Assembly: GCF_905163445.1 (NCBI RefSeq)
Contig: NC_053197.1
Span: 12,710,001-12,774,000, forward strand
Source: Pararge aegeria
Lineage: Eukaryota; Arthropoda; Insecta; Lepidoptera; Nymphalidae
Direction: 5' to 3'
DNA length: 64,000 nucleotides
Part shown: one piece after another, positions 10,683-23,824 of the stretch
Numbering within the stretch: position 1 is the stretch's first letter
Layout: the number at the start of each line of letters is the position of its first letter
Notes under the pieces: model-generated
What the model was told of the DNA's origin: nothing
What the model saw: only the letters and a program-made list of their open reading frames with translations
The model's database searches: none
Position numbers and translations under genes: made by a program

Positions 10683-10689
10683 TGTAATT

Positions 10690-12616
10690 TCTTACCCAAT
10701 GTTTTTTATTATACGAAGAGGTGTTAATATTTGACGACACAATGCATTTCTCGCGTATAGCCTCCAATGTCACACAGAATCGGGGCCCTTTTTTATGTAA
10801 CAACCAGTCTTATTGATTTCGTCACATTGTAAACAACTCAATTATTAATGCAAATACAAGTAAATATACCTATTAAAATCGAGTTTCGGTGGCCCCCGAA
10901 TTTTTGCCCTGCAATAAAATACCCTTGACAGACATTTTATGAATAAAATTATAATACGAAAATTTATACTACCTTTAATAATGGCTGAACGGCTTACAAT
11001 AGTTTGTTTAAAAGCCTTCTATACAACGTGGAACAAACAGCATATAATTATTGGTCGTGGCAGATAAAAAGACCTCCGACAAATTAAGTGTACATTATAC
11101 GATTATATTAAGGATGGTAATATTCAGCTGATTATTTTATTAAATGACGTGGGCTGAATGTTTTCACACTAGATTGACATTCATGTTTTCATTAGTTTAA
11201 AAGGCTTAGTCCTGACAGATTGCCAGAAACGTATAGCTCAAACGGCTGAACGTAGAAATTTGGTTTTCAATTTATGTTATGAATAAGCAACATTTGTTCC
11301 ACAGTTACACTAATGGGTGTTTTTATTAAAATAATAGAAGTTTGTATAACAATCCTTCATTTTACTATTTACCCTTCAAGGTACCTATTACGTAAACTGT
11401 ATTTTGGCTATTGGTCACAAATAAAGAAGTTGTGTAAAACTTACTTCCTTATTTCACTTTTAAAAAGGGGGTAAATATTTGAAGATTAGTTAAATTGGTA
11501 TTTTGACTTCAATTTGCTTGCAAGCTTGTTGGTGTAAGGCCATAAGCCTTAGACACCGACACCGAAGAAAAACAATTAGACACTGTAGAAAAATTTCTTA
11601 TTCTCAAGGGATGTACAAAATTCTACCCAGAAAACATTGCTAACAACCGCTTCACTAAATAAATTGCAATCTTTCGCATGCAATTGTAAAAATTGTCTAC
11701 TGCACAGATCGAACGTCAGAACTCTTATTATATGACGCGGCCTATACTGCCATCAGACATATGGAATATCTGCTTGATGTATTGACTTTGTTCTAATATA
11801 TAAATGTATATTGTAATTTGTACCATTATAAATAAGTAGTTAAGGCAACCATAATAAATAATTATACCTATGTAAAAGGATGTATTTTACATCTGTTACC
11901 AACTTTACCATAAACTATATCGCAGTAATAACTTTCGTTAAAAAAGTTGCACTCAAATTGCAGTAGTTAACATAAATGCTCGATACGTTTAATATAAAAT
12001 ACGTGTTCTAGTAATAAGATAAAAATATATGAGGCGCCCATAAAAAGGCACATTGACGCAAATGAATGATTGACCAATTAAATTAAATAAAAAACAAATA
12101 AATTACCGCAATAAAATACTAATTGCATGGTATCTTAGGCATTTCTCGCCAGTATATTTGCAGTAGCTTTTTGTTCCTCATATTCCAAGAGACTTAGGCC
12201 AAATATCTGGTATGACTTGACCATACGATAACTACTTAAATTTTCTTGCTTGAATTGCTTGGAGTCAAGCTGTTGCGGCCAAGCTGAGTCTGCTGTATAA
12301 ATGCTAAGTATAAATCTAGCAGAATATTTGCGATGGAAATCTTACCTTGACTACCTATCCAAAACTCGCTTCAGTATCTACTACGGACATTAATATACCA
12401 CATTTGATAAGCGGAATTTTTCAAAACAATGTGCTATTTCTGTTGTACATAAATATCTAAACTCTAAGAAACAATAAAAGTCAAGATAAAAGTATTGCTC
12501 TCTATTTCTATGGGAAACATGAAACGAACAGCACTTCTTTTAAACCTGTCAATTAAGTTTCGTTTTGAGATTTGTGTTAACCAAAATTGTCACAATATTG
12601 AGGGCGCACAGGTTGT
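10690..12616. other. Intronic DNA, no gene recognised
   Basis: AT-rich, with no repeat family I could match within the window. Confidence 0.45.
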
Positions 12617-12624
12617 GTCTACCT

Positions 12625-12725
12625 CAGTGGCGTGCACTTCATGCATGCACAAAAGCTCTGCATATCCGAAAATTTTTGTGTAACTCATAAATGCGAAGGA
12701 TTTTTCCACCCTGTGCACGCCACTG
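12625..12725. mobile_element. hAT-like MITE, 101 bp, with perfect 8-bp target duplication
   Basis: Ends CAGTGGCGTGCAC and GTGCACGCCACTG are perfect 13-bp inverted repeats. Direct repeats GTCTACCT lie at 12617-12624 and 12726-12733. Same family as 3366-3508. Confidence 0.9.
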
Positions 12726-13362
12726 GTCTACCTCTGCATCCCCAACAAAATAGGCTACAGCAAAGTTGATATTATTAAAAATACGATCTGTGTTGACCGG
12801 ACTGAAATAACTATCGTTGATAAGTATGGGCCTAAGTACCATTAATAATTTCGCGATTGATTTCCTAAAGAACTAACTGCGGGCTCAGCTTAAGGCTGCC
12901 CAAGTATCATTCAAATGTAGAATCGTATCGCGGTTTTCTACTACGATAAACCCCTGGCTTGTACTTAGTCAGACTAAGATTGGGTCATGGTACAATGCCA
13001 CGTAGAAACCGAACCGACAGTACAGGTTTAATAAAATTGTCTTGCTATTTGTCATTTTATTGCAGTCAAAGGCGTTAACGTATAAAAAAATACTAAGTAT
13101 GCTTTTGAAATGCACAAGTCTCATTATTTTTTCAACGATTATATCTTTGACTATAACAATTTAGTGACATGTACAGTGTACACATACGGACGCTCATTCA
13201 CTTTTGTCCTTTTCACCCACGTATAGTTGAAGATGTTAAGTATTTCGTCCGCGTAGGTGGGTCAACAGCAAACGACTTAATGCTATGTGCATGCGTAGGC
13301 TTTATTACTATAATTACATCCTTACTTACAAAATAAATGTAAAAATGTCTGTTTGTCTGTTA

Positions 13363-13640
13363 CCTTTGACGGCCGATTGGCGCAGTTTGCAGCGACCTTG
13401 CTTTCTGAACCCAAGGCCGTGGGTTCGATTCCCACTAACGGAAAATGTTTGTGTGATGAGCATGAATGTTTTTCAGTGCTAGGTGTTTATATGTTTACTT
13501 ATTCTAAGAATTTATGTATATAATTCATAAAAATATTCATCAGGCATCCGTCTTAGAACCCATAACACAAGCTACGCTTACTTTGGGGATGGATGGCGAT
13601 GTGTGTATTGTCGTAATATATTTATATTATTTATTTATTT
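13363..13640 (+). repeat. SINE type B, near full length
   Basis: tRNA-like head with A-box GATTGGCGCAGTTTGCAG and B-box GGGTTCGATTCCCAC, then TGTTTTTCAGTGC, ATTCATCAGGCATC, CATAACACAAGCTACGCTTA, and TGTGTATTGTCGTAATATAT with an (ATTT)n tail. The 65-codon frame here is fortuitous. Confidence 0.9.
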
Positions 13641-13859
13641 ATTACCTATATTAGGCTCAAACCCTACATCGATGGTACGTGATGGCCACGGGATAAAGCG
13701 CGTCTCGCGAATTCTAGCGCGATGTAAATAAATGTCGCCTGTCGCCACAGCGCGTTGGTACATTTCCCTCAATTAACACTATTAAATATACCCCCCCTGT
13801 TAAATACCTCTACATTCCGGGAGAACAACTGAACAAACCGAAACAAACGCGGATTTTTC

Positions 13860-14135
13860 ACGACCTCCAAGCGCTCAGCGGTGAGCGTTGGGGTTTTAAG
13901 TTGGAGTTCCCTGGTTCGATTCTCGGCAGGGGCAATTAGGAAATTTATAATTCCGAATTTTCTCTGGTCTGGTCTGGTGAGAAGCTTCGGTCGTGGCTAG
14001 TTACCCTACAGACTGATATGTTGCTTAGAAAACGTTTAGCGATACGGGTTTAATATAACTGCCTTACTGGTTAGCCCGCTACCATCTAAGACTGCATCGT
14101 TACTCACCACCAAGGGAGAATGTAGTCAAGGTAAT
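13860..14135 (+). repeat. SINE type C (tRNA-derived)
   Basis: Head GCGGTGAGCGTTGGGGTTTT and B-box GGTTCGATTCTCGGC, then TTTTCTCTGGTCTGGTCTGG, CTAGTTACCCTAC, GGTTAGCCCGCTACCATCTA, and an end near GTAGTCAAGG. Confidence 0.88.
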
Positions 14136-14159
14136 AACTAAATGAAAACGAATAAAAAA

Positions 14160-14235
14160 CCCCTGGTAAATAGCATAAAACTTTACAATCAAACAAATAA
14201 AATCGAACGCGGACGAAGTCGCCTGCAGCAGCTAG
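14160..14235 (+). mobile_element. Helitron 3' end fragment
   Basis: Ends CGCGGACGAAGTCGCC...CAGCTAG followed by T. The GACGAAGTC hairpin and CTAG terminus match the intact Helitron at 52790-53228. Confidence 0.7.
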
Positions 14236-14239
14236 TATT

Positions 14240-15107
14240 CTTTAATGCAAAGACAGTATTATTGTTACCATCCGTAATATGTCAAGTACGTTAGTGACGT
14301 ACATCGTGTGTGAATCTGCAACTGTTAACAAAACAGACCTTCCCAGAGGACTATTAATGTTTGTATTTATTTACGTTACGTATTTACTTAGCATGCTTAA
14401 TACGATTCAAGTAAACAACAACTATATTTATTAATTGTTAAATATAATTTGCTATCTGTTGACACCCGATCGCATACTGGCGTTTCATGTGTGGCGTTAT
14501 TTGTTTATGATCTACTTCAGCAAACGGTATTATACTACATACAAGTAACACGATCAAGTAACTGTTCAAGTTTTCATAACTTAATGAAATATAAACGAAA
14601 ACATAAACCAAAAGTGAATTAAAATGAAAAATGGTTCCGAATGTTTGTATCCACAAAACTCGAGAATCAGTATCAGTATGTCCTTACATTTTACTCAACG
14701 TACGTACGTACGTTTATATTCTTATAGGTTATATTTTATTATTTGACTCTGGTTGATTTGATGAACGTATAACAGGATTTGATCATGCAAATATAAATAT
14801 TTGTAGGAAGCAGTTATTTTACCACTAGTCAATGTTAAACATACCTAGTTGTTAATTTTGTTACTTTGCCAAACTATACATACTCGTACTATCTCGGTCA
14901 AATGTTTGCATACTAAAAATCGTTAAAATATATATATTTTAATTCTCGTTTTCATTAAGCCGCTTAAATCGGATGCCTTATTATTTGGGTGATGCGTAGA
15001 GAAAAAAAAACATCTAAATTTACGTCACCGATTCGGCGTTGCGCAATATTAAGTGAATTCGTAAACTGACACAAGACGGATGAAATAATATATATTCGGT
15101 TTTTTTA
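14240..15107. other. Intronic DNA with a short ACGT tract
   Basis: Contains (ACGT)4 near 14699-14714. No gene recognised. Confidence 0.5.
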
Positions 15108-15418
15108 ATCATCATCATCATCATATTAACCCATTATCGGCCCACTACAGGGCACGGGTCTCCTCCCACAATGAGGAGGGGCTAAGGCAGTAATCAACCA
15201 CGCTGGCCCAGAGCGGATTGGTAGACTCCACACCTTTGAAAACAGTATGAAGAACTCTCAGGCATGCAGGTTTCCTCACGATGTTTTCCTTCACCGTTGA
15301 AGCAAGTGATATTTTAATAGCGTAAAACGCACATTACCAAGAAAAGTTAGACTAGGATTCGAACTCGGCCTCCCGAAAGTGAAGTCTAAGTCCTACCCAC
15401 TGGGCTATAACCGCTTAA
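15108..15418 (-). repeat. SINE type A, near full length
   Basis: A (CAT)n tail on the + strand, then CCCATTATCGGCCCACTACA, GGCATGCAGGTTTCCTCACG, and a head with GATTCGAACTCGGCC. Sense is minus. Confidence 0.9.
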
Positions 15419-15545
15419 TAAACCCGCGCTTTTTTTATAAGTCCATACGAAATATGAAAAATATGTGTTAATACAAACACAAAATACCACACCTTGCGGC
15501 AAGAATCATAGACGAGGTGTGGAGTTTGGTTTGAAGAAATTGTAA

Positions 15546-15642
15546 ACCTGCTTTTCGCGGAGTACCTATAGCAAATTAAGCTTAATTTTCATAATATGTC
15601 ATGGATTTCCGCAAAGTAACGCCTGCTTCTATACAAATCGAC
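15546..15642 (+). repeat. Dispersed motif G, copy 1
   Basis: TTTTCGCGGAGTACCTATAG, AAATTAAGCTTAATTTTCAT, then GCAAAGTAACGCCTGCTTCT. Matches 42249-42325; element type unknown. Confidence 0.6.
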
Positions 15643-15649
15643 CATTATT

Positions 15650-16605
15650 TTGTACTCCGGCGGAAATAAACACCAAAAAAATTTACCTCTTTTAATTATT
15701 TATTGTGTTTCAATTGTAGATTGTATCCGATTCCAAGTGGCATCGAACTATTGTTCGCGAATGACCTTCGTCAGAATTTCTTGGAGCTCCAGTTCTCTGG
15801 TTCTCGAAAATATTTTTAGGAGGTCACTTGAAAATGCGTATTTTTTTTAATAATAGCTAAAGCAGGCCACAGGAGCACATGCTGATAATAATTTAACATT
15901 TTAATCCCAAAAAAAAAAAACTTTTGATAAAATTTAATGTTAATCCAACTAATACTTTTCGTATATTGCTGATACAAACATATAGAAATAGATTTTTTGA
16001 GAAATATTTGTGAGATTTTATGAGTTGTGCGAAGAAATTTTTTGTATCTTCACGTTTACTTCACATTTTAACTGATAGGAATCTGGTAAAGAACTTAATA
16101 GAATATATCAGACAAGTAAAGTTCGAATGGTAAAATCCCTAACCCTGAATGCGGTATTTTGTACCTTATTCGTCAGTTATCCTTCCAGTGAACGGAAGCT
16201 CAACCTGTGGTTTTGAATTCCTTGTTATGGAATTATAATATAAAGTTGGTACGCAAACATAAATCATTATAATTAATTAGTTACAGATAATGTTGCGTGA
16301 ATGCTTCCTCGTCAGAGGAAAGAACCTTAACCCGAGAACTTGGACCCTGTCCACAGAATGGTTATAAAAACCGATCTGGCTTTAGTACCTATATATAAAT
16401 TTGAATCAATAAGAATTCAGACTGGAATTTCAATCTACATCTCAGGCAATGAGACAATCGAATCATTTTAAAAAGCGCGGTGTCTCTTTAATATTTGCCC
16501 CAGGTGTAACTCTTTAAAAAATATGTTAAAAAAAAAAAAATTGTTGCATTTATTTTGAGTTTGTCAGTTCATCCGTCGTTACCACAGAAGAAAGAAAGAA
16601 ATGTT
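15650..16605. other. Intronic DNA, no gene recognised
   Basis: A 66-codon frame at 15650-15850 has no family features. Confidence 0.4.
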
Positions 16606-16835
16606 ATTTTTCTTCCTTTGTTGGTAAGGTGGTAACTGGCTACAGCTAAAGCTACCAGATCAGCGCTGAGAACCGATGGATGTTGGGTTCCCAAGGTGCT
16701 GTAATGACGACAACTCCAAAACGCAGCGTTGGTTGACCCCAAATGATGTAGACCAACGACACCAAGCGAGTTACTCGTAGCCGCCGAAAAAAAGCGACCG
16801 AGTACCATTAATTTTGGAACTCCCTTAAAAATACC
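16606..16835 (+). repeat. SINE type C scrap joined to an RTE-like LINE fragment
   Basis: GGTAAGGTGGTAACTGGCTA is type C (minus sense). From 16665, GAGAACCGATGGATGTTGGG onward matches the RTE-like C-terminal coding region at 61440. Degenerate. Confidence 0.55.
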
Positions 16836-17527
16836 TATGTTCAGCAGTTGAATTAAATTTGTTGACTTGACGATGATGATGTAACAATGATTTACAATCG
16901 AGCATAAAGGAAGAAAAATTCAGAAATTATAAATTCCAAATTGCCCCTGCAGATGATCAAACCTGGGACATTCAATATGTAAACCACAGCGATCAGCGCC
17001 TTGCCCGGTAGGTCTTAAAAATGTACCCACTCTTAATAATATTGTATAGTGATACAATTGATACAAGCCTAAAATGCAACGAGGTACTAGAGGCTGCCTA
17101 CATTGTTTTAGACTAGATAATTCCTTACACACACGGATGGATTGCGTGTAAACCGAATAGACTAGAATATTGTGGGATCCAAGAAGTACGACGCAGCGTG
17201 TAGCACTCACACGTCGTTAGTTTTATTGAGTGAACTCATCGCTTTTAATTGCATACATTCGTAGTACGGCGTCTAAGCCGAAAAGATTATTTATGGTTTG
17301 CGGTTAACTGGGGGTCAATGTTGTACATCCCATAATAGGGCAAGAGCATTTACGACTTCTTTGATTCCTGGGATTATTATTCGCGTTTCAATTCTTGTAT
17401 TATATCCAGAGGCATAGGTATATTGTTTTTGTTCTTCTCGATACACTACAGTGATACTAGGTCACATAAAATTCATAATTCGTTTAAACGAAATTGTTTA
17501 CAATTCTAAAAAAAACTACCCATTGTC
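16836..17527. other. Intronic DNA, no gene recognised
   Basis: A 96-codon minus-strand frame (16920-17210) lacks motifs and splice context and is taken as chance. Confidence 0.4.
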
Positions 17528-17885
17528 ATATGGAAGATGTCTCTTAAAAAGTTCAAAGTGTGTATTAAACGTAAGCTAATAGAAAAGTTCTATTATAGTA
17601 TAAAGGACTATGTAATCGATAAAAAAGCTTGGGTGTGAATTTTTGCTCTAACCAGGTTGCTCTTCTAATAATTTTAAATGACAATGTGAGATGGTGATAG
17701 CAAAAAATAACACCCGGCTAAGTTTGTTGTGGGCTTCTTCTTAGACCAGGACGCGTTTGGCACCCTCGTAGCTTTAGTTTTAAGTTTACGAATATGGTTA
17801 TCGTCATCATCTTACTTATACAGTGTAATTCCAATGTAACTAACGTACGCCACCTATCGTATAAAGATATTTTTGACTTTGACTT
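17528..17885 (+). repeat. LINE 3' end, family L2, best copy
   Basis: Decayed frame with L-K-K-F-K-V-C-I-K-R-K-L-I-E-K-F-Y-Y-S-I-K, then a stop and the shared 3' UTR. Ends GACTTTGACTTTG. Over 85% identical by eye to 7840-8175. Confidence 0.75.
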
Positions 17886-17989
17886 TGTTTTTGATATCTT
17901 ACGTAAGTAATACTACAGATTCCTTATCCTGATCTTATTTTATATGTTTGTAAATGTATATATACTATTGAGGAGTAGTTGATTTCAGT

Positions 17990-18185
17990 TGATGGGCTGT
18001 TGCTGTTTGTCAAGCCATCCAGCCAACCCCGCCTTTTCCCGACTCATGGAATATACTTGCAGCGGCATTCTCTGTGATGCTACTACCATGTACTGCGATC
18101 ACCAATTCGCTTACGAAGAAAGTTGGTTATAGGCACACCCGTTCCGTTGGAGAAGCTTTTAGTTCAGCAGTGGACTGTTTCGACC
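17990..18185 (+). repeat. Possible LINE 3' UTR fragment
   Basis: Contains TTCAGTTGATGGGCTGTTGC and ends AGTTCAGCAGTGGACTGTTT, a phrase typical of lepidopteran LINE tails. No second copy in the window. Confidence 0.35.
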
Positions 18186-18189
18186 ATTG

Positions 18190-19148
18190 ATGAATGCAAG
18201 CCATATAAGTATTTCCAAAGTCTTGTAAAAGTCGAGCAATAAAAGTTCCGTATAAATATCTATTCTACGTAGTACGTGCTGAGGTCTTCGACAGGCTCGT
18301 GGCTGCCACGGTGTTCTTGAACTGTCAAATGTGTCAAACGTCCAGAAAACAAAACAACCCAAAAAAAATGAGTGGATATGCACAATGAAAGGTCATTGTC
18401 ATGTTATTTTGACCTTTTAGGGCCCCAGCAGACTACTAATAGCATAAGCGACATAAAACAGTCATCTGAAACCATAACGTTTCATCAAGATACTTGCGTT
18501 TTCATGCTTATTGTACGTCACTCTCTCCTATACGCGTTATTGCCATTTTGCCATCTCTTTACCAAGAACCCACGGGGTCGAATGTTAACGGTCAGGTCGG
18601 TTGAGATATGGTTTCGGTGAGTCGTTTCTGGGCGCGAAAGTTACCACGGTTCTACAACCATGTCGAGTGTGTTTTTACCTAAATAAACTTTTTAGATGTT
18701 TAACAGATCTGTACGATATTTGATACTATTTTGGATTAATTGACAATATGCTGCGCTCTGTATATTCAAAAGTCAGTTGCATAAATAAGTAAAGTCTAGC
18801 ATGTATTCGTTATGACATGCGATTTCATAACCGAAATCAAATGCAGATTAATACCATAACACAATAGTTTAGCCTAAATTGCCTACTCGATTTATTTGCG
18901 TAATCACATAAACATATGAAGTGTATTAAGGCCCTTATTCGTAAAACTCAATCAGTGAAACTTAACAGTTTTAAAACATCATTGCTTCCATTGTATAAAG
19001 CCAAAGACTTGGTTTTTATGCTATGATCCAAGCGTGTACTCGTATCTTAAGATAAAAATAGAACTTTGCGTACGATAACACCATTTTTTTGCATGGTTTC
19101 TAAACGACTCGATTCTTAGTACCTCTAAAAATTTATAGCTTAATTTTT
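18190..19148. other. Intronic DNA, no gene recognised
   Basis: Short frames at 18159-18620 overlap on opposite strands and lack features. Confidence 0.4.
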
Positions 19149-19458
19149 CATCATCATCATCACATCAACCCATTACTGACTACTACAGAGCACGGGTCTT
19201 GTCCCACAATGAGGTTAAAGGCCGTAATCACCCACGCTGGCCTAGTGCGGATTTTTGGACTCAACACACTTTTGAGAACATTATGTAGAACTCTCAGGTA
19301 TGCAGGTTTTCTCACAATGTTTTATTTACCGTCGAAGCAAGTGATATTTTAATTACTTAAAACGCACATAACTTAGAAAAGTTAGAGCTGAATCAGGGAA
19401 TCTGACTAGGCCTCCGAAAGGGAAGTCGAGCTCCTGCCTAATACGCTATCACCGCTTC
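19149..19458 (-). repeat. SINE type A, near full length
   Basis: (CAT)n, CCCATTACTGACTACTACAG, ACTCTCAGGTATGCAGG, then a degenerate tRNA-like head ending CACCGCTT. Confidence 0.85.
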
Positions 19459-19527
19459 CTTTTTAATTAACAAAAATAACCAAAATTTTGACGCCCTTAT
19501 TCTAAACTCCGATGGTCGGATATTAGT

Positions 19528-19662
19528 AAGATAAATAAATAAATAAACTACGACTATCTAGCCCCGAAGTAGGCTCAGCTTGTGTTATGGATAGGTACTA
19601 CGATGGGTGATCAATATTTTAATGAGTAATGCACATAAATACTTATAATTTTTAGAAGAATA
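19528..19662 (-). repeat. SINE type B, 3' half
   Basis: AATAAATAAACTACGA, AGCCCCGAAGTAGGCTCAGC, TTGTGTTATGGATAG: the 3' half of type B in antisense. Confidence 0.75.
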
Positions 19663-19669
19663 ATATATA

Positions 19670-20834
19670 GGTATACTTTAAATATACAAAATAGACATAC
19701 TACGAGTATATAATAAACAAGTTGGTGGAACATTCCGGTACATCTAATATTTCAAATAAAAATGTATAGGCAGTAATAGAAGGTTACTCTTGTGTATTTT
19801 ATGAAAAGTCAATGTACGTTTTAGCACCTACACCGGAGTTAATCGCCATTAATCGTTAGACCACGAAACTGACCACAAAAACGTCATGGCAATTATCGAC
19901 GCAATAAATCTGGTATTTCACCGCATATGAAATTGGAGCGCTGGTACATATTCGTCAAGACTGTATTATTATATGGCCGCGCAGAATTGTCTTAAAAAAA
20001 TATTTTAGTTCGATCCGTAAGTCGTCCTTAGGATACTAAACATATTTTGATGCTGAATATCCAAAAAAAAATATCCACAAAACAAACCGACTTTAACCAC
20101 TAAAAAGCGTTTTTTTTTTTTAAATCGGATAAAAATACGGTTAAAGCAACAAAGACTATTATTAAGTCTTTGAAGTTATTCACAGTGAAAAAGTTATATA
20201 TGACCTTATTTAAGTATCATATATCTATACCGGATATATATATCATATATCCGCTGTAACTACTCGATTAGGGAGGTAGGTAACTCAAAATTGCAAAGAA
20301 AATGGAAAAGTGCAAAGGAGCAGCCACGCTTACAAGAGATAAAGTGAGTTAAAGGGAGTAAAAAGAAAATCCTATAAAATTTCGGAGACATGTTGAGGAC
20401 TTTCTAAGAAGAACTCTAGAAAGAGTGCTTTGTGTTTAAACTGATTTCAACGGACCTTTTTAAAGCTAAAGTTAAACTTTGCAAAGAGTGGCATTGCAAT
20501 GTAGGTCCTGGAACTAAAAATTAAACTATGCGTGTGCGAAGTCCGGGTAACTGCTTATTAGTACTAATCTGGTTGTGAGTACATCACACGGTATCCAGTC
20601 TGGTAGTTTCATTCGACTATGAGACAATTCTAGCGAGACTGGCGGTTGCTTGCCGCCCTCGCGAGAAAGTGAGATTAAGATATCCAACAGTTGCTAGAGG
20701 AACAGTTCCAGAAAATGTGGATTAAGGAGACAGAGGAGAGAGGAATGGTAGTTTCTTTAAAACAAATCTATCTATCCCCTGGAATCCTATCCAGGGAATT
20801 CCCTGGTTATATTTAGACTATGTTATCAGTTGAC
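19670..20834. other. Intronic DNA with a small palindromic AT patch
   Basis: GGATATATATATCATATATCC-like palindrome near 20233-20253. No gene seen. Confidence 0.45.
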
Positions 20835-20915
20835 CTGCATGGTGGACTACGCTCTAAAGCTTTTTGATTCTTAGACGAGACCCCTGTAGTGGGCCAGTAA
20901 TGGGTTATTGATAAA
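20835..20915 (+). repeat. SINE type A, 3' tail fragment
   Basis: GGTGGACTACG, then GAGACCCCTGTAGTGGGCCA and GTAATGGGTTATTGATAA. Confidence 0.65.
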
Positions 20916-23822
20916 TCAAAATTGGTCTATAAACCACGATGCCTGCAGGATGTTTTATATTTGATTCTGCAAGTATGATACAATTATAAGAGTCAATTAG
21001 TCTACGTTATGCATGTACTTTAACTTACGTAGTCTAAATATTTATTCTAAATGCACGTTTCTTGCGTGTGCGCACGCTCTTACTTAATCTATATTTATAT
21101 TGCGAGTGTAATAACTACTAGTCGCCTTGTATGAAACCAGCGCGAGACTTTCATGGAGAGATTTGATTTTAAGTGATCTTATGATAGCTGTTTGCGTTAC
21201 ACTTCACTTTAGGTCAAAGTAATTATATCGTGGCTAATACAGACATAGTTACGTTAATCTTCGGCATATATCAAAAACTATTTATTTTTTAAATTGCTTG
21301 AACTCTAACTCTTATTATTTCCTCTTGAGAATAATTAGACTATTAGTAAATAAATTAGGCTATCGGCTATTCAATTCACTTACGACCCTAAAGAACAATG
21401 GGAACGCGAGCTGGTATGCAACGCGGTGGATCGAGGGCCAAGGGCGGTTAAAAATATACCGATTTCTTTTATATTAATCTGCTGGACACAGCGAGAGTAT
21501 TATTTTTGCTGTCAACAATATAAAGATAAATCCATCTTAATAGAAGGAATAGGTACTCTAGGTGTTATAATATTTCACGGTGGTAAATATTCGTATGCGA
21601 GTGTAGCACATATTGGGCTTTTCTTTAAAATGTTTATAAACAACATCGTTCTTGTCCTCCAAATTTTCCTAGGCCATTTAATATTAATCGAACTGTTTAC
21701 CTAATTGACTTCGTCGAGCTTGAGTAAGTAGGTAGGTATTCGTTTATGTACGTAATATGAGAGGTAGTAATACAATGACTCTTTATTAAATCAATTGATC
21801 TGATTGTGTATGACATCACTGATGATATCAACTGAGGTTAACACGACTCTCTAGAATATAAGTCTGTGTGGTCTAGAATTTATTTCATCAAACTTTTTCT
21901 TTTTTATTATGCCCTGATGATTATGCCCTGTCTGCCCCGCGTGTTTTTTATGCGCAAACCCTTTAGAAATACTAAAAATCCTGATCTCCTCCTAATAAAT
22001 GGATCAGTATGTTAATATTTAGCGATCGAAATCCATCATCGCCATACAAACATAATCATGCAAATCACCAACGTTAATTTCTAAAAAAAATAAACCAATC
22101 AATAGTTTAAATATAAGGCCATGTTAATACGTGTCTTTATGTAAATCAAATTTCCTTTTATGATCCTCTTTAAGCGATTTAAGTTGATATTAGCACGACT
22201 TTTCTTACGTAAATATCAATGAATGCAATCGTTATGCTAACCATATCGTACGATTACCATGATTTGGAGTAATTTTGGATTTGTCCTGATGCCTTAATAA
22301 AATTTTTTAATGAATCTGGCGAATATCTGCCTAAATTTAAAAAAAACCTATGAAGGCATTGTAATGTTTTTCGCTTCACATCGTCCCAAATCTGTTATGA
22401 AATATATATATATATATAATATATAATAGTTCAGGTAAAGCAATATCATTTTTCCGTTATAAAGTATTTTTTGTAATCCTCCAAACCTTTTGCGACCTCA
22501 CAAAATATAAAAGTTTATTTCTTTGACATATAAATATTGACAAATATATTGACATTTCAGATCAACTTACGACATTGTAATGTAATGATGCAAGGAAACT
22601 TAATAATTTTAATGTCTTCGAGAGTACCTACTGGTTCTTCAAAATTCAACGATTCTTTAGCAAGGACACAAGTTTCATTGGATTATGAATCAAATGGGAT
22701 GTAGCGGTAAAGAAATTTGGATGCAATAGAACCGTCGGAATACGCATTCAATATGTTTCTATGTGGTATGCAAAATATTTGTACAAAAAAAGTAAGATTT
22801 TAAATAATTACGTGTGGTTAAGGATGGTTCCGTGTATAACACGATAAGATACTCTTTTTTTAGTATAAGATTTGTACATTTCAATTAAATTGAAAACGCA
22901 AATGTACAAGTCCTTTTGAATTACGAAACAACGTATAGCGTCAAAATAAACTGAACCTTGTGGAATGTACCAACCCCGTTTTAAAGTAGTAATTTCTGTT
23001 CTACTAATACTCCTAATGTTAACACCTTGCAAACATTCGCCATACTTCTGGCGATATTAGACACGTTGAACTTTGTAGTTTTAGTTTGGCGATACTTAAA
23101 AACTAATCAAGGTATGATTGCCAGCATGAAAATTTCATTCTAAGTTGTGAAGCTCCCAAATCAGGTAGCATGTCATGATTTAAATAAATTATAAAAGAGA
23201 CCATCCCGGTCAAACTAAAACTTGTGGTGCACATAACGATACCTCATTTCGCTCTAGGCTAACTACTTCATTTAAATACTTTGCCTATTCCAGATGAAAT
23301 TAGCCCAATACCACCTTTTGGTACTTGACAGTGACACGTTGGTTTATATGGTTTTACTAATTTGGACATATTGATTTATTTGTTATATACAAATGGCAGA
23401 CTGTGACTACGTATTTTAGGTACCTAATTCTTCTTTTCAAACATGTGTAACTGTGAACTTTAGATTCTATGTGTATTGGGAAACTTATCCGCCATATTTA
23501 TCCGGATTTATCATGATAACTTACATTTATTTCACGAGAGCTTTTTCAGAACATCAATGAAATTTACCTGAAAATGGAATAAAAAACAATTATTTTTAAT
23601 ATAGATTCAGAGTACACTTCTAAACAAAAATTCATTCACAATCATAAACATCGAATAATACCAAGCTCTTATCAAGATATTTTTTTACTTATATTATTTT
23701 TAAAAGGATGACCATGCATCACAGTGTTGATGAGTGATATCTTTTATCTCATTGATTTAAATACGGTTTTATGAATGACGCGGTTTTCACCTCAGATACG
23801 GTACTAAGTTATCAAGTGTTGA
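20916..23822. other. SINE-poor intronic stretch (about 2.9 kb)
   Basis: No recognised repeat except a (TA)n run near 22403-22425. Frames at 21426-21704 (+) and 22808-23032 (-) show no motifs, and neither has convincing splice partners. Confidence 0.45.
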
Positions 23823-23824
23823 CT

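Noticed and set aside
13363..13440. Possible tRNA gene (good B-box)
   Set aside because: It is the head of a type B SINE with several copies in the window.
16920..17210. 96-codon minus-strand frame
   Set aside because: No domain, poor start context, no splice partners.
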